A DNA stretch of 32,205 nucleotides. It comes from Actinomycetales bacterium. GTDB taxonomy: Bacteria; Actinomycetota; Actinomycetes; S36-B12; UBA5976. Within the stretch, counting starts at the first letter, position 1, and every line of letters begins with the position of its first letter. The stretch lies in contig JAGWWW010000016.1 in NCBI GenBank assembly GCA_018970205.1, positions 1 to 32,205 of the forward strand, read 5' to 3'. Shown in pieces: positions 1 to 7,716 of the stretch. The notes below the pieces were generated by a model. That model saw only the letters and a list, made by a program, of their open reading frames with translations. It was not told the DNA's origin and searched no databases. The position numbers were made by a program, and so were the translations under genes.

Positions 1-717
1 TATCGCGATGCGGTGCTCGCCACCACTCCGCAGGCGTACCTGCGCATGAGTCCCACCGGAGCGAGTGAGCCGAGCCTGGGGTCTGTCGCGGCCGCGTGGA
101 CGTGGACGGCCTCGCCGCAATCAACGTCCGGCGCGCTCGGCTGCGACCCCAACCCCGCAGCGGTGCTCTCGGCGAGCGTCTGGTTGAGCAGCGAGCATGG
201 GGTCTTCGTCGCAGCCGACACGGTGACGTACTCCTATGCGCTGTGGTTCAAGGCCGCCTCCGGAAGTCAAGGTGTTCTTTTCTCCTCAGCTGCGGGGTTG
301 CTGTCCAGCGGCGCTGCCAGCCGCGCCGACCGGGTTCTGTGGATCGCTCCGAGCGGTGTGCTCGCTGTGGCGGTCACCGACGGGCCGGTGACCAAGTCGA
401 TCACCAGCCCCGCAGCAGTCACCGACGGCGCATGGCACCTCGCGGTGGTGACGATGCAGACAGCCGACTCCGGAGCCACGCGCGGCACCCGCCTTTACCT
501 CGACGGTGCGCAAGTGGCATTCGAGTCCCAGATGCGCAAGGGGCTGCCGCCCACCGCGACGGAGTCCTGGCGCGTCGGGCCGGCCACAGTTGCCAGCGCG
601 GTCGGGTCGTTGGCGCCGACGGCCGCGTTCGCAGGGCCGGTCGACGAGGTGGCCGTGTGGGACAAACTGCTCACTGACGCACAGGTGACCTCTTTGTGGT
701 CGGCCCGCAACGGCTAG
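1..717 (+). CDS. LamG/concanavalin A-like domain protein, C-terminal part
   Basis: The reading frame is open from the first base, so the N-terminus lies outside the window; about 238 residues and the stop are visible. The visible part opens with a 'YRDAVLATTPQAYLRM' stretch typical of the start of a LamG jelly-roll module. Later come 'DGAWHLAVVTMQ', 'RLYLDGAQVA' and 'GPVDEVAVWDKLLTDAQV', the usual LamG strand pattern ending in the '(D)EVAVWdr.Ls..qV..L' signature. Such modules bind carbohydrate or protein and usually sit at the end of large secreted actinobacterial proteins. Secretion is inferred, since no signal peptide is visible. The gene converges on the GNAT gene at 743. Domain call is confident; function of the whole protein is unknown. 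Confidence 0.8.
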   Translation, partial: YRDAVLATTPQAYLRMSPTGASEPSLGSVAAAWTWTASPQSTSGALGCDPNPAAVLSASVWLSSEHGVFVAADTVTYSYALWFKAASGSQGVLFSSAAGLLSSGAASRADRVLWIAPSGVLAVAVTDGPVTKSITSPAAVTDGAWHLAVVTMQTADSGATRGTRLYLDGAQVAFESQMRKGLPPTATESWRVGPATVASAVGSLAPTAAFAGPVDEVAVWDKLLTDAQVTSLWSARNG

Positions 718-720
718 CCC

Positions 721-736
721 CGCGGACTAGTCCGCG
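721..736. terminator. Perfect 16-bp palindrome between convergent genes
   Basis: CGCGGACTAGTCCGCG is its own reverse complement and can form a 6-bp GC-rich stem with a CTAG loop. It lies in the 25-bp gap between the LamG gene stop and the stop of the opposing acetyltransferase gene, where a bidirectional terminator would be expected. No T-tract follows, which is common in actinobacteria. A protein-binding site is an alternative. Confidence 0.4.
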
Positions 737-742
737 CGCTGC

Positions 743-1249
743 TTAGTCCGCACGCCACCAGAGGTTGCCGTCCGCCGCGGTGTGGGTAGGCACGAAACCG
801 CATCGCTGCAGCACGCGCTCGCTGGCTGCATTCCCAGGCTCAGTCTCCGCCACTACCGTCACGTCATGGCCGCTCACCAACTGCAGCAGCGCCATCACGG
901 CGTCGGTGACGTATCCGTGGCCGCGTGCGCTCTCCGCGATGCCGTAGCCGATCTCAACGCTGCCGTCGACAGGGCCGCCTTTGAATCCGATAGCGCCGAT
1001 GACGGTCTCGCCGGCCTCGCCGCGCACGCAGATCTGCCATGGGCCGGTCCACGGTGTGATCACCGATGGTGGCTGGTAGGCCGCTTCGGCCTCGATCGCC
1101 CGCAACACGACGGTCGAGATGACCACATCGCCGTCGGTCGGGTAGTCGTGAGCCCAGTCAGTGCTTCGGTTTCCCTGCACAACTGCGCGCGCCATCGCCT
1201 CCGACACCGGGCGCAGGCAGATGCGCTGCAGCATCAACTCAGCGGTCAT
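743..1249 (-). CDS. GNAT family N-acetyltransferase (RimJ/RimL-like)
   Basis: A 168-residue protein with the single GNAT fold, which transfers an acetyl group from acetyl-CoA to an amine. Residues 84-101 give the beta strand 'IGAIGFKGG...VEIGYGI'. Residues 106-113 (ESARGHGY) form the pyrophosphate-binding loop of motif A. Residues 139-152 (GNAASERVLQRCGF) are the typical motif B helix. The ATG overlaps the TGA of the upstream gene by four bases (ATGA), so the two are probably translationally coupled. Substrate is unknown; RimJ-like enzymes acetylate protein N-termini, but many relatives act on small molecules. Confidence 0.85.
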   Translation of the reverse strand: MTAELMLQRICLRPVSEAMARAVVQGNRSTDWAHDYPTDGDVVISTVVLRAIEAEAAYQPPSVITPWTGPWQICVRGEAGETVIGAIGFKGGPVDGSVEIGYGIAESARGHGYVTDAVMALLQLVSGHDVTVVAETEPGNAASERVLQRCGFVPTHTAADGNLWWRAD

Positions 1250-2187
1250 GGAGAGATTGTGGCAGCGCGCCCGCCGGCTGCGGCCGCAAATGGCTGCAGA
1301 TGACCCAGCAACTCCACCCGTAGCGCGGAGGCCTCCTGCGAGAACCCGCGCTGCTGCCGTGCGTAGTCAGCGCGGCCCTCGGCGGTCTCCACTGCAACCG
1401 GGTGCACATTCAGCGCCGTGAAGTCATACGGCGAGGCGGACATGTCCAGCCGCCGGATGCGCATCGCTAGATCGAATGCCCGCGTCACCAGGCTGCTCGG
1501 CACCAGAGGCTGCATCCGCATCGACCACTTGTAGACATCCATATTCGCGTGCAGGCAGCCGGCTTGGTCGCGCTCAGGTTGGGTGGCACGGCTCAACGGC
1601 CAGGGGTTCAGGTCGGTGGCCTCGGGGGTGAAGAAGCGCCAGGCGTCGAAATGCGTGCAGCGCAAACCGACGGCAGCGATAGCCGCGCGCACATCGTCAG
1701 CCGCGACGCGCATCGGCCAGGTGCGATGCCGGTGCTCCTCGCTGGGCTGGCCCAGCACCATCGCCCATTCGTGCATCCCGAAGCAGCCGAAGCCGGCGGG
1801 CCGCTGCTGCATTCCTCCGAGTAGGCGCAACAGCCACGGCAGTTCCGACGCGATGCGTTCGCGGTGGCGCTCCGGCAACCGTTCGAAGGCGAATGTGACT
1901 GTGCCTTCGGCATCGCGTGTGAACCCCGGCGGCAGCGGTTCATCGTCCATGTAGCCCAGCAGCACCGCGGTCGGGCCCGGGTTCCAGAGGCGCAGTGCGC
2001 TCGGCCGGTAGGGGTAGTAGTCCCAGAGGAAGTCCTCGATCGGGTGGCGATGACCGCTGCGACGCCTCTGCAGGTGGGGGGTCACCCAGGTGTCGACGAG
2101 CGCCTGGTGCGCGCGGCGCTGTTCGCGCCACTGCGCGGGGCGGAGGGCAGCCGGCGTATCGGCTTCGTCCGCAGAGGTGTCGGCCAC
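1246..2187 (-). CDS. Conserved actinobacterial protein, often labelled '3-methyladenine DNA glycosylase'
   Basis: 313 residues. I recognise the family from conserved blocks: HPIEDFLWDYYPYRP (48-62), FGCFGMHEWAMV (133-144), CTHFDAWRFFTPEA (177-190), GCLHANMDVYKW (210-221) and LDMSASPYD (247-255). Automated pipelines often call this family 3-methyladenine DNA glycosylase, but I see no helix-hairpin-helix or AAG motif to support that. The many invariant His, Asp and Cys residues suggest a metal-dependent or other enzymatic role (inference). The GTG start at 2187 is preceded by CAGACT six bases upstream, a likely -10 for a leaderless transcript. It is the first gene of a two-gene unit with the acetyltransferase and divergent from the small gene at 2267. 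Confidence 0.75.
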   Translation of the reverse strand: MADTSADEADTPAALRPAQWREQRRAHQALVDTWVTPHLQRRRSGHRHPIEDFLWDYYPYRPSALRLWNPGPTAVLLGYMDDEPLPPGFTRDAEGTVTFAFERLPERHRERIASELPWLLRLLGGMQQRPAGFGCFGMHEWAMVLGQPSEEHRHRTWPMRVAADDVRAAIAAVGLRCTHFDAWRFFTPEATDLNPWPLSRATQPERDQAGCLHANMDVYKWSMRMQPLVPSSLVTRAFDLAMRIRRLDMSASPYDFTALNVHPVAVETAEGRADYARQQRGFSQEASALRVELLGHLQPFAAAAGGRAATISP

Positions 2188-2193
2188 GGTCGA

Positions 2194-2199
2194 AGTCTG
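2194..2199 (-). promoter_or_regulatory. -10-like hexamer CAGACT before the 2187 start
   Basis: Read on the minus strand, CAGACT ends six bases before the GTG at 2187. It is part of the 10-mer GCAGACTTCG (2191-2200), which recurs at the same distance from the start of the SAF-domain gene at 3338. The spacing fits a leaderless promoter; no clear -35 box was seen. Confidence 0.35.
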
Positions 2200-2266
2200 C
2201 CAATCTCCGCGCGGTGTGCCCCGCAGTGGCGGCGCATGCGGCGTGCGGCCATGTCATGCTGCGGTT

Positions 2267-2656
2267 ATGTGCGCTAGCAACACTGACTCAGGTGCGGCAT
2301 CGGCCGCGGGGCGGTCTCACGCGCCCCTGACGACTAATGCGCAACCGGCGGCGGCAGCCGCAGGTGACGTCGTCCCCGACGCTGCCAGCGCCGCTTCCCC
2401 CAATGTCCGCAGCACGGCTGTCCGCCCTGTCGCGGTCGACGATGCGGCACCTGCGCAGCCTTTGCCCTCCGACGGCGCAGGGGCTTCCAATCGCGGGAAT
2501 ACTGAGGATTCCGACGCTGCCGCGCCGGCAGAGCGACTAGCCGCGTTGCTCGCGGAGTTAGACCTAGCGTCAGATGACACGGTCAACCCGGCAGCGCCGC
2601 GTGCTGCAAGCAACGACGAGGCGCTACGCCGTGAGGTTCCGCCGCACCACCTGTGA
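2267..2656 (+). CDS. Small hypothetical protein, Ala-rich
   Basis: 129 residues, with a low-complexity Ala/Pro/Asp-rich first two thirds and a more ordered end (AERLAALLAELDLASDD, then DEALRREVPPHHL). I do not recognise a domain. The closing '..VPPHH.' resembles the C-terminal ends of small unassigned actinobacterial proteins, which is only suggestive. ATG 2267 was chosen over the longer frame because CATGCT lies exactly six bases upstream, the arrangement seen at many starts here, and because it leaves a normal 79-bp divergent intergenic region to the gene at 2187. One TTA codon is present. It converges on the SAF gene. No signal peptide or membrane segment is seen. Confidence 0.5.
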   Translation: MCASNTDSGAASAAGRSHAPLTTNAQPAAAAAGDVVPDAASAASPNVRSTAVRPVAVDDAAPAQPLPSDGAGASNRGNTEDSDAAAPAERLAALLAELDLASDDTVNPAAPRAASNDEALRREVPPHHL

Positions 2657-2669
2657 CAGCAGACCGGGG

Positions 2670-3338
2670 TCAGGGGCGCCTGGTGAGCATGACCGCTGCG
2701 CCCTCGGCGCGGGCCGCGACCAACGCGGGCACATCAGCGGCCGGCACCGAGAGCGTGACCGACGCGGTCGCGGTCGACTCTCGCTCGACGCTGACCTCAA
2801 CCACGGTGACCGCGTGTGCCGCACGCTGCGCGCCCGTCTCGGAGACACCGCCCATCGCCTGCGACACGACCCAGACGTCGACGGTGTCTCCAGCGGCAAG
2901 CGCCCGTGCAGTTGCGTTGTCGATGCCCAGAGTCATGCGCAGCGCATTGGAGGGTGCAGTCGGCGTGGCTGCCACCCGTTCTTGGCTCAACACGTCGGTC
3001 CGTGCGATCGGGCCGACCAGGCGACGGCCGATGGCTTGGGCGGCGACAGTCATCGCATGCCGTGGTGCTGCCCGCGCTGGCACCTCGCGCCAGGTGATGT
3101 CACCAGCACCGATGATGTGGCCGGCGGGCAGGTCGTGTGTTGCCACAATCACCGCTTTGTTCTCCACATGCGTCACGGCTGCCGTCGCCAGCGCAGTCAA
3201 GACAACCAGCGCAATGCCGCCCAGCGTCGCGCGGGCACGCGCCCGGAGCAAGTGTTGCCGTAGTGTCGCGAGAGTCCCCGCCGCATCGGACGGTAGCCAG
3301 TGCGGAGCCACAGTGCGACGGCGGTTGTTGAGAGGCAT
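2670..3338 (-). CDS. SAF-domain (CpaB/RcpC-like) membrane-anchored protein
   Basis: 222 residues. A basic N-terminus precedes one membrane segment at about 38-57 (LGGIALVVLTALATAAVTHV). A SAF domain follows at about 61-122 (AVIVATHDLPAGHIIGAGDITW..., then IGRRLVGPIARTDVLSQERV). SAF/CpaB proteins assist Flp pilus assembly or act as periplasmic chaperone-like factors; a stand-alone copy next to fmdB occurs widely in actinobacteria without pilus genes. The frame could extend upstream to 3623, but that extension is Arg/Pro-rich and unstructured. ATG 3338 has CAGACT six bases upstream and matches the family's N-terminus better. Role here is unknown. Confidence 0.75.
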   Translation of the reverse strand: MPLNNRRRTVAPHWLPSDAAGTLATLRQHLLRARARATLGGIALVVLTALATAAVTHVENKAVIVATHDLPAGHIIGAGDITWREVPARAAPRHAMTVAAQAIGRRLVGPIARTDVLSQERVAATPTAPSNALRMTLGIDNATARALAAGDTVDVWVVSQAMGGVSETGAQRAAHAVTVVEVSVERESTATASVTLSVPAADVPALVAARAEGAAVMLTRRP

Positions 3339-3344
3339 TGCCGA

Positions 3345-3350
3345 AGTCTG
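3345..3350 (-). promoter_or_regulatory. -10-like hexamer CAGACT before the SAF gene
   Basis: On the minus strand, CAGACT is six bases upstream of ATG 3338, inside GCAGACTTCG (3342-3351), identical in sequence and position to the element before the gene at 2187. The rest of the 293-bp gap 3339-3631 shows no gene that I would support. Confidence 0.35.
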
Positions 3351-3616
3351 CGTTGACTCGCGCGCACGAGGTCCGCGTGCGGTCACTCCTGTGGGCGGAA
3401 CTCGCGCAACTCGCGGTGGTGGACGAGGGGCCGCTTGGGAAGGCCGCACCGTTGGAAACACCCCGGGTGTGCTCAATCGTCTGCTACGGCAGCGGCCGTC
3501 GACGCCGGTCAACTGACGAGTCTCGCGAGGAGCCATCAATGCCGCCGGGCAACCTTCGGCGGACTTTTCCCGGAACGCAGCCGCAGCGTCGTCGGGGATC
3601 GCTACACGCAGTGCCG

Positions 3617-3631
3617 GCCGCAATCTGCGGC
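3617..3631 (-). terminator. Hairpin directly after the FmdB gene
   Basis: GCCGCA-ATC-TGCGGC forms a perfect 6-bp stem with a 3-base loop, abutting the FmdB gene's stop codon on its downstream side. Position suggests a terminator; the stem is short and has no T-tract. Confidence 0.35.
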
Positions 3632-3949
3632 TCAGTTAGCCGCCGTGGCAGCGGACGAAGACGAACCGCCGCTGGATGAGTTGCCAGTGGAACTGCTCTC
3701 GGCCTTGGCCGGCGCCACGCTCGGCGCGGAACCGGAGTCAGCGCTGCCGGCGGTGGTGGAGCCGCTGCCGCCGGTTCGCGAGTCAGTCCGGTAGAAGCCG
3801 CTTCCCTTGAACACCACACCGACACCGGAGAAGACCTTGCGAAGCGCGCCGCCGCAACCCTCACAGGTGGTCAGTGCGTCGTCCGTGAACGACTGAACGA
3901 CCTCGAGGAACGCATCGCAGTCGCCACAGCGGTATTGATAGGTCGGCAT
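3632..3949 (-). CDS. FmdB family zinc-ribbon protein
   Basis: 105 residues starting MPTYQYRC, the FmdB hallmark. The zinc ribbon is C8-x2-C11 and C29-x2-C32 (CEGCGG), followed by the conserved 'LRKVFSGVGVVFKGSGFYRTD' stretch, which continues to residue 55. Residues 61-105 are a Ser/Gly/Ala-rich disordered tail. The family was once described as a putative regulator of formamidase/amidase genes, but its biochemical role is unsettled. The frame also allows a start 27 bases upstream; I chose ATG 3949 because it gives the conserved N-terminus. GAGAAT (3956-3961) lies six bases before it as a possible -10. The gene is divergent from the ABC transporter across a 79-bp gap. Confidence 0.9.
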   Translation of the reverse strand: MPTYQYRCGDCDAFLEVVQSFTDDALTTCEGCGGALRKVFSGVGVVFKGSGFYRTDSRTGGSGSTTAGSADSGSAPSVAPAKAESSSTGNSSSGGSSSSAATAAN

Positions 3950-4016
3950 GCGCGCATTCTCGCAAGGACAGCCCACAGCCGCATTTCAGGGCTGCCTTCA
4001 TTGTGCGCGAATGCAG

Positions 4017-4022
4017 TAGCGT
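4017..4022 (+). promoter_or_regulatory. -10 hexamer TAGCGT for the ABC transporter
   Basis: TAGCGT fits the actinobacterial TANNNT -10 consensus and ends six bases before GTG 4029, so the transcript would begin at or next to the start codon. No Shine-Dalgarno sequence is present. Confidence 0.5.
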
Positions 4023-4028
4023 GCCCAC

Positions 4029-4964
4029 GTGCTTGTCGAATGCCAGCAACTGTCCAAGAGCTTCGGTCGCCACCGCGCCGTGTCCGACCTGTCCTTCACC
4101 CTCTCCGATGGGGTGGTCACGGGATTCCTCGGGCCTAACGGCTCGGGCAAGTCCACCACCATGCGGATGATGCTCGGTTTGGACCACGGCGAAGGTCGCA
4201 CTCTCTACGACGGCCAGCCGCTGACGGAGCACCCCAAGCCGGCCCGGGTCGTGGGCGCCCATCTTGACGCGAAGTTCTTCCACCCCAAGCGCACCGCGCG
4301 CAACCACCTGCGGATGCTCGCCGCAGCCAGCGGCGCGGACGACCGGCGAATCGACGAGGTCCTCGACCTCGTAGGCCTTGCGGATGTGGCACGCAAGCAG
4401 CCGCGCGGTTTCTCACTGGGCATGGGTCAGCGGCTCGGCCTCGCCGGCGCGATCCTCTCCGACCCGTCAGTGCTGCTGCTCGATGAGCCTGCCAACGGCT
4501 TGGACCCGCAGTCGATCTCCTGGCTGCGCGACTTCATCGCCTACTACGCGGGCGAGGGCCGGGTCGTGCTCGTGTCCAGCCACCTGCTCTCTGAGATGCA
4601 GCTGCTCGCCAAGCATCTCGTCGTCATCGGCCGCGGGCAGCTCATCGCTGACGAGTCGTTAGAGGATTTCGTGGCAAGGTCCACCCGCAATGACGTCTTC
4701 GTGCGCACGCCGAACTCCGATGCCCTGATCGCAGCGCTGGCCGATCGTGGGGTCGCGTCGATCCGCGAAGGTGCGGGCATCTCAGTTCCCGGAGCCGACA
4801 CCGAGATGGTCGGCGCGGTCGCGTTCGCCTGCGGAGCCGAACTGCACGAGCTCACTCGCCGGACCGCGTCCCTCGAGGAAGCCTTCCTCGAGGTGACCTC
4901 GCAGACCCAGGAGTACTCGATGGGCGGGCATCATGACGCGCCTGCCGAAGGAGGCAACCGATGA
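4029..4964 (+). CDS. ABC-2 type transporter, ATP-binding subunit
   Basis: 311 residues. Walker A is GPNGSGKST (35-43), the signature is FSLGMGQR (128-135), Walker B is VLLLDEP (148-154) and the switch histidine is H185 (SSHLLSEM). This places it among BcrA/NatA/DrrA-type ATPases that power export through an ABC-2 permease. The region after residue 220 is the usual regulatory C-terminal extension of this group. It overlaps the permease gene by four bases (ATGA), so the pair forms one transporter operon. One TTA codon is present. The substrate cannot be told from sequence; lipids, peptides and drugs are all possible. Confidence 0.92.
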   Translation: MLVECQQLSKSFGRHRAVSDLSFTLSDGVVTGFLGPNGSGKSTTMRMMLGLDHGEGRTLYDGQPLTEHPKPARVVGAHLDAKFFHPKRTARNHLRMLAAASGADDRRIDEVLDLVGLADVARKQPRGFSLGMGQRLGLAGAILSDPSVLLLDEPANGLDPQSISWLRDFIAYYAGEGRVVLVSSHLLSEMQLLAKHLVVIGRGQLIADESLEDFVARSTRNDVFVRTPNSDALIAALADRGVASIREGAGISVPGADTEMVGAVAFACGAELHELTRRTASLEEAFLEVTSQTQEYSMGGHHDAPAEGGNR

Positions 4965-5914
4965 GGGCGGCGTTCCTGTACGAGTGGCGCCGGGCCACCA
5001 CCCTGCGCTCAACCTGGTGGATTGCTGGCAGCGCGGTCGCGGCGTCGTTGTTCTTCACCTGGGTGTCACACAAAATCGCGACCGCGGAGGTTTTCCAAAG
5101 CGACGGCGCCACGCCCGCGACGTTCGCCAAGACGTCGTTCGTTGAGGTCGTCAACAGCATGCAGGGGCCGTACCAGATCGTGACGACTATCATCGCCGCC
5201 TTCGCAGCGATGTCGTGGGGCCACGAATATCGCTACGGCCTCACCCGAGTCACGTTCAGCGCCTTCCCCCGCAGGGCGGAGATCTTCGTCGCCAAGACCG
5301 GCGTCATCTTGCTCGTCACGACGCTGATGTGGCTGGCTGTCACGGCGGCATCGATGCTGCTGCTCAAGGGCGTTGACTCCCGCGGGCGGATCAACTTCGA
5401 CTTCTTCGAGAAACTCAACACTGGCGCAGTGGGCATGGGCGATGCCGGTTCTAGCGCCGTCGTCGCCTACTCCAGTTACGCATACGAGGCGCTGCTGCGC
5501 AGCCTGGGCTACCTGCTGCTCTTGGTTCTCCTCGTCGCGGCCATCAGCGCGCTCACCCGTTCACTTCCGCTGGCGCTCGTGCTGTCCAGCATCTGGCCGC
5601 TGTTCGTGGAGAAGTTGCTCCTCATGCTCAGCCAAGTGGTGTCCAAAGGTCGACTCGGCTGGCTGAACGACATCGCCCCGTTCGATAACGCTGAGCGGTT
5701 CGTGTTCTGGCAAGCCGGCTACGACCGCTCGGCAAACGTCACCGCAGGCATCGGGGGCACGGGGCTGCCATCCAGCGGCGTCGTGGGAGACAACCCACTG
5801 CCGCCCGGTGTGGAGCATCTCATCACACCGTGGCGCGCGGGCATCGTGTTCGCCCTCTGGGCCGTGATGCTGACGGCGGCGGCGTACCTGAGCACCGAGC
5901 GCCGCGACGCGTAG
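4961..5914 (+). CDS. ABC-2 type transporter, permease subunit
   Basis: 317 residues with hydrophobic segments near 20-36, 65-85, 110-132, 185-205, 213-235 and 288-308, typical of a roughly six-helix ABC-2 permease. The N-terminus (MRAAFLYEWRRATTLRSTWW) matches the amphipathic start of BcrB-like permeases. It is coupled to the ATPase by the ATGA overlap and presumably pairs with it as the membrane half of an exporter. It converges on the cyclo-ligase gene with 35 bp between. Specific substrate unknown. Confidence 0.85.
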   Translation: MRAAFLYEWRRATTLRSTWWIAGSAVAASLFFTWVSHKIATAEVFQSDGATPATFAKTSFVEVVNSMQGPYQIVTTIIAAFAAMSWGHEYRYGLTRVTFSAFPRRAEIFVAKTGVILLVTTLMWLAVTAASMLLLKGVDSRGRINFDFFEKLNTGAVGMGDAGSSAVVAYSSYAYEALLRSLGYLLLLVLLVAAISALTRSLPLALVLSSIWPLFVEKLLLMLSQVVSKGRLGWLNDIAPFDNAERFVFWQAGYDRSANVTAGIGGTGLPSSGVVGDNPLPPGVEHLITPWRAGIVFALWAVMLTAAAYLSTERRDA

Positions 5915-5949
5915 CCAGTCTGCACGCGCCGCGGCAGCACCGCTTGGCC

Positions 5950-6531
5950 TCAGCGCTTGCCGAGGAGGATCAGGCGAGTCGGCGTGGCGATGGCGGTGAC
6001 CCGGCGGTCATGTGGCTCCACCGGCACATCCCCCGCCTCCCAGACCTGCTCGTCGTGGACGACCACAATGACCGGGATGTGCGCGGCTACCCCCGCAAGC
6101 GCCCGGTCGTAATAGCCGCCGCCGCGGCCGAGTCGCGCACCGGTGAGGTCGCAGGCCAGCGCCGGCACAACGATCGCGTCGCAATCAGCCAACTGAACGG
6201 CCGCGCCTGAGCCGGGTTCACGCACCCCGAGCGCCCCAACCGTGACATCAGCCGCTCCTGCCGCCACCGCTGCAGCGTCGATGCGGATGAACAGCAACGA
6301 CTGCCGATCGACACGCGCCGCCGCGATATCTGCGCCGGCAGCCTGCGCTGCCACCAGCGCCGGCAATGGGTCTACCTCGCTTGGCAGGGCAAGGAAACCG
6401 GCGATCCGCTGTGCGCCTAGTTCGTGTAGGTGCGCCGCCAATGCCGGCGTGACCACGGCCCCGGGCAGGGATTGACGCTGCGCCCGTGCGCGTGCGAGGG
6501 CTTTGAGACTCGTCACATCGCACTCGGCCAC
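5950..6531 (-). CDS. 5-formyltetrahydrofolate cyclo-ligase
   Basis: 193 residues, the usual size. The enzyme uses ATP to convert 5-formyl-THF to 5,10-methenyl-THF and so returns the stored folate to one-carbon metabolism. The diagnostic motif LGRGGGYYDRAL is at 134-145, preceded by the conserved 'DAIVVPALACD' strand. An Arg/Lys-rich N-terminal helix (around LKALARARAQRQ) is present as in the family. The start is GTG 6531, with CACGAT six bases upstream. It is divergent from galU across only 35 bp, an arrangement common in actinobacteria. Confidence 0.92.
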   Translation of the reverse strand: MAECDVTSLKALARARAQRQSLPGAVVTPALAAHLHELGAQRIAGFLALPSEVDPLPALVAAQAAGADIAAARVDRQSLLFIRIDAAAVAAGAADVTVGALGVREPGSGAAVQLADCDAIVVPALACDLTGARLGRGGGYYDRALAGVAAHIPVIVVVHDEQVWEAGDVPVEPHDRRVTAIATPTRLILLGKR

Positions 6532-6537
6532 GGCCCA

Positions 6538-6560
6538 ATCGTGCCGCGCTGCCCTAGCAT
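6538..6560. promoter_or_regulatory. Divergent leaderless -10 elements, cyclo-ligase gene / galU
   Basis: Two -10-like hexamers sit back to back in the 35-bp gap: CACGAT on the minus strand (6538-6543), six bases before GTG 6531, and TAGCAT on the plus strand (6555-6560), six bases before ATG 6567. Each gene's -35 contact would fall around the other's -10 or 5' coding region, so the two promoters may compete. Confidence 0.5.
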
Positions 6561-6566
6561 GGCGCC

Positions 6567-7469
6567 ATGTCGATGCCGGTTCGAAAAGCGGTGATGCCGG
6601 TGGCCGGCTTGGGAACTCGGTTCCTGCCGGCGACCAAAGCCACCCCCAAAGAGATGCTCCCGGTGGTGGACAAGCCCGCCATCCAGTACGTCGTCGAGGA
6701 GGCCGTCGAGGCGGGCATCAACGATGTCCTGTTCGTCACTGGCCGTGCCAAGTACGGCCTCGAGGACCATTTCGACCGGCTGCCGTTCCTCGAGCAGGCG
6801 CTCGAGGCCAAGGGCGACCACGACCGGCTTCGCCAGGTGCGCGAGGTAGCTGACCTCGCCGACGTCCACTACGTCCGCCAAGGCGAGCCGCTTGGCCTCG
6901 GCCACGCGGTGCTCATGGCCGCGATGCACGTCGGCAACGAGCCGTTCGCAGTCTTACTCGGCGACGACATCATCGACCGCCGCAACCCGGTCCTGACGAG
7001 CATGATGAACGTCCGTGCGCGCCATGGCGGCTCGGTGCTGTGCCTCATGGAAGTCGACCCGTCGCAGATCCACATGTATGGCTGCGCCGCTGTGGAGCCG
7101 ACCGGTGACGAGGGGGTTGTCAAGGTCACGGACTTGGTTGAGAAGCCGGATGCCGCGACTGCGCCGAGCAACTACGCGGTCATCGGCCGCTACGTCCTCG
7201 ACGCGCGGGTCTTCACTGAACTCGAGCAGACACGGCCCGGTCGTGGTGGTGAGATTCAACTGACCGACGCCCTGCGCAAGCTCGCGGTCGAGGTGCCGCC
7301 GGGTGAAGGCGGCGGAGTGGTGGGTGTCGTCTTCAAGGGCCGGCGTTACGACACCGGCGACAAACTCTCGTACCTTCAGGCCGTCGTGCAGATTGCCGCG
7401 GACCGGGACGACCTCGGACCGCGATTCCGTCGTTGGCTGCGGGAGACGGTCGACTCCTGGCCTTCCTGA
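6567..7469 (+). CDS. galU: UTP--glucose-1-phosphate uridylyltransferase
   Basis: 300 residues, the normal GalU length. It makes UDP-glucose from UTP and glucose-1-phosphate, feeding cell-wall polysaccharide, trehalose and glycolipid synthesis in the cytoplasm. The nucleotide-binding signature GLGTRFLPATKATPKEM is at 14-30. The uridine and sugar-binding blocks (GEPLGLGHAVL, LLGDDI, and PGRGGEIQLTDALR further on) are all present, as is the C-terminal 'YDTGDKLSYLQAVV'. TAGCAT six bases upstream of ATG 6567 suggests leaderless expression. Next gene in the conserved cluster is glp, 247 bp downstream with its own promoter. Confidence 0.96.
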   Translation: MSMPVRKAVMPVAGLGTRFLPATKATPKEMLPVVDKPAIQYVVEEAVEAGINDVLFVTGRAKYGLEDHFDRLPFLEQALEAKGDHDRLRQVREVADLADVHYVRQGEPLGLGHAVLMAAMHVGNEPFAVLLGDDIIDRRNPVLTSMMNVRARHGGSVLCLMEVDPSQIHMYGCAAVEPTGDEGVVKVTDLVEKPDAATAPSNYAVIGRYVLDARVFTELEQTRPGRGGEIQLTDALRKLAVEVPPGEGGGVVGVVFKGRRYDTGDKLSYLQAVVQIAADRDDLGPRFRRWLRETVDSWPS

Positions 7470-7672
7470 GGCTTCGCACGTTGCCTGCGCCTCTGTGCCG
7501 ACGTTGGGCCGTAGACAACCGTTCACAGTCACCTGCAAAACGTTGTCATGGCCTGCCGCGACCGCGCTGCTGCATCTTGACTGCACATGCTCGTCTGTGC
7601 CTCGTCGTGTGCAGCGGGACGCTTTCGTCAAGGCATGACCATGGTGACGTCTTGTCGTGACAGTGTTGCGGC

Positions 7673-7688
7673 GCGTTGGCTCCAACGC
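7673..7688. promoter_or_regulatory. Inverted repeat at the -35 region of glp
   Basis: GCGTTGG-CT-CCAACGC is a perfect 7-bp inverted repeat with a two-base spacer, centred about 23 bp upstream of the TAGTTT -10 at 7704. It overlaps where the -35 contact would be and is a good candidate operator. The regulator is unknown. Confidence 0.4.
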
Positions 7689-7703
7689 CGCGCGGGCACC
7701 GCG

Positions 7704-7709
7704 TAGTTT
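7704..7709 (+). promoter_or_regulatory. -10 hexamer TAGTTT for glp
   Basis: TAGTTT matches TANNNT and ends seven bases before ATG 7717. This spacing supports 7717 rather than the upstream GTG 7657 as the true start of glp. Confidence 0.5.
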
Positions 7710-7716
7710 GCGGCGC

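Noticed and set aside
2653-3516. Plus-strand frame opposite the SAF gene
   Set aside because: Its Ala/Arg/Ser-rich composition is typical of an antisense shadow of a high-GC gene, and the SAF domain on the other strand is clear.
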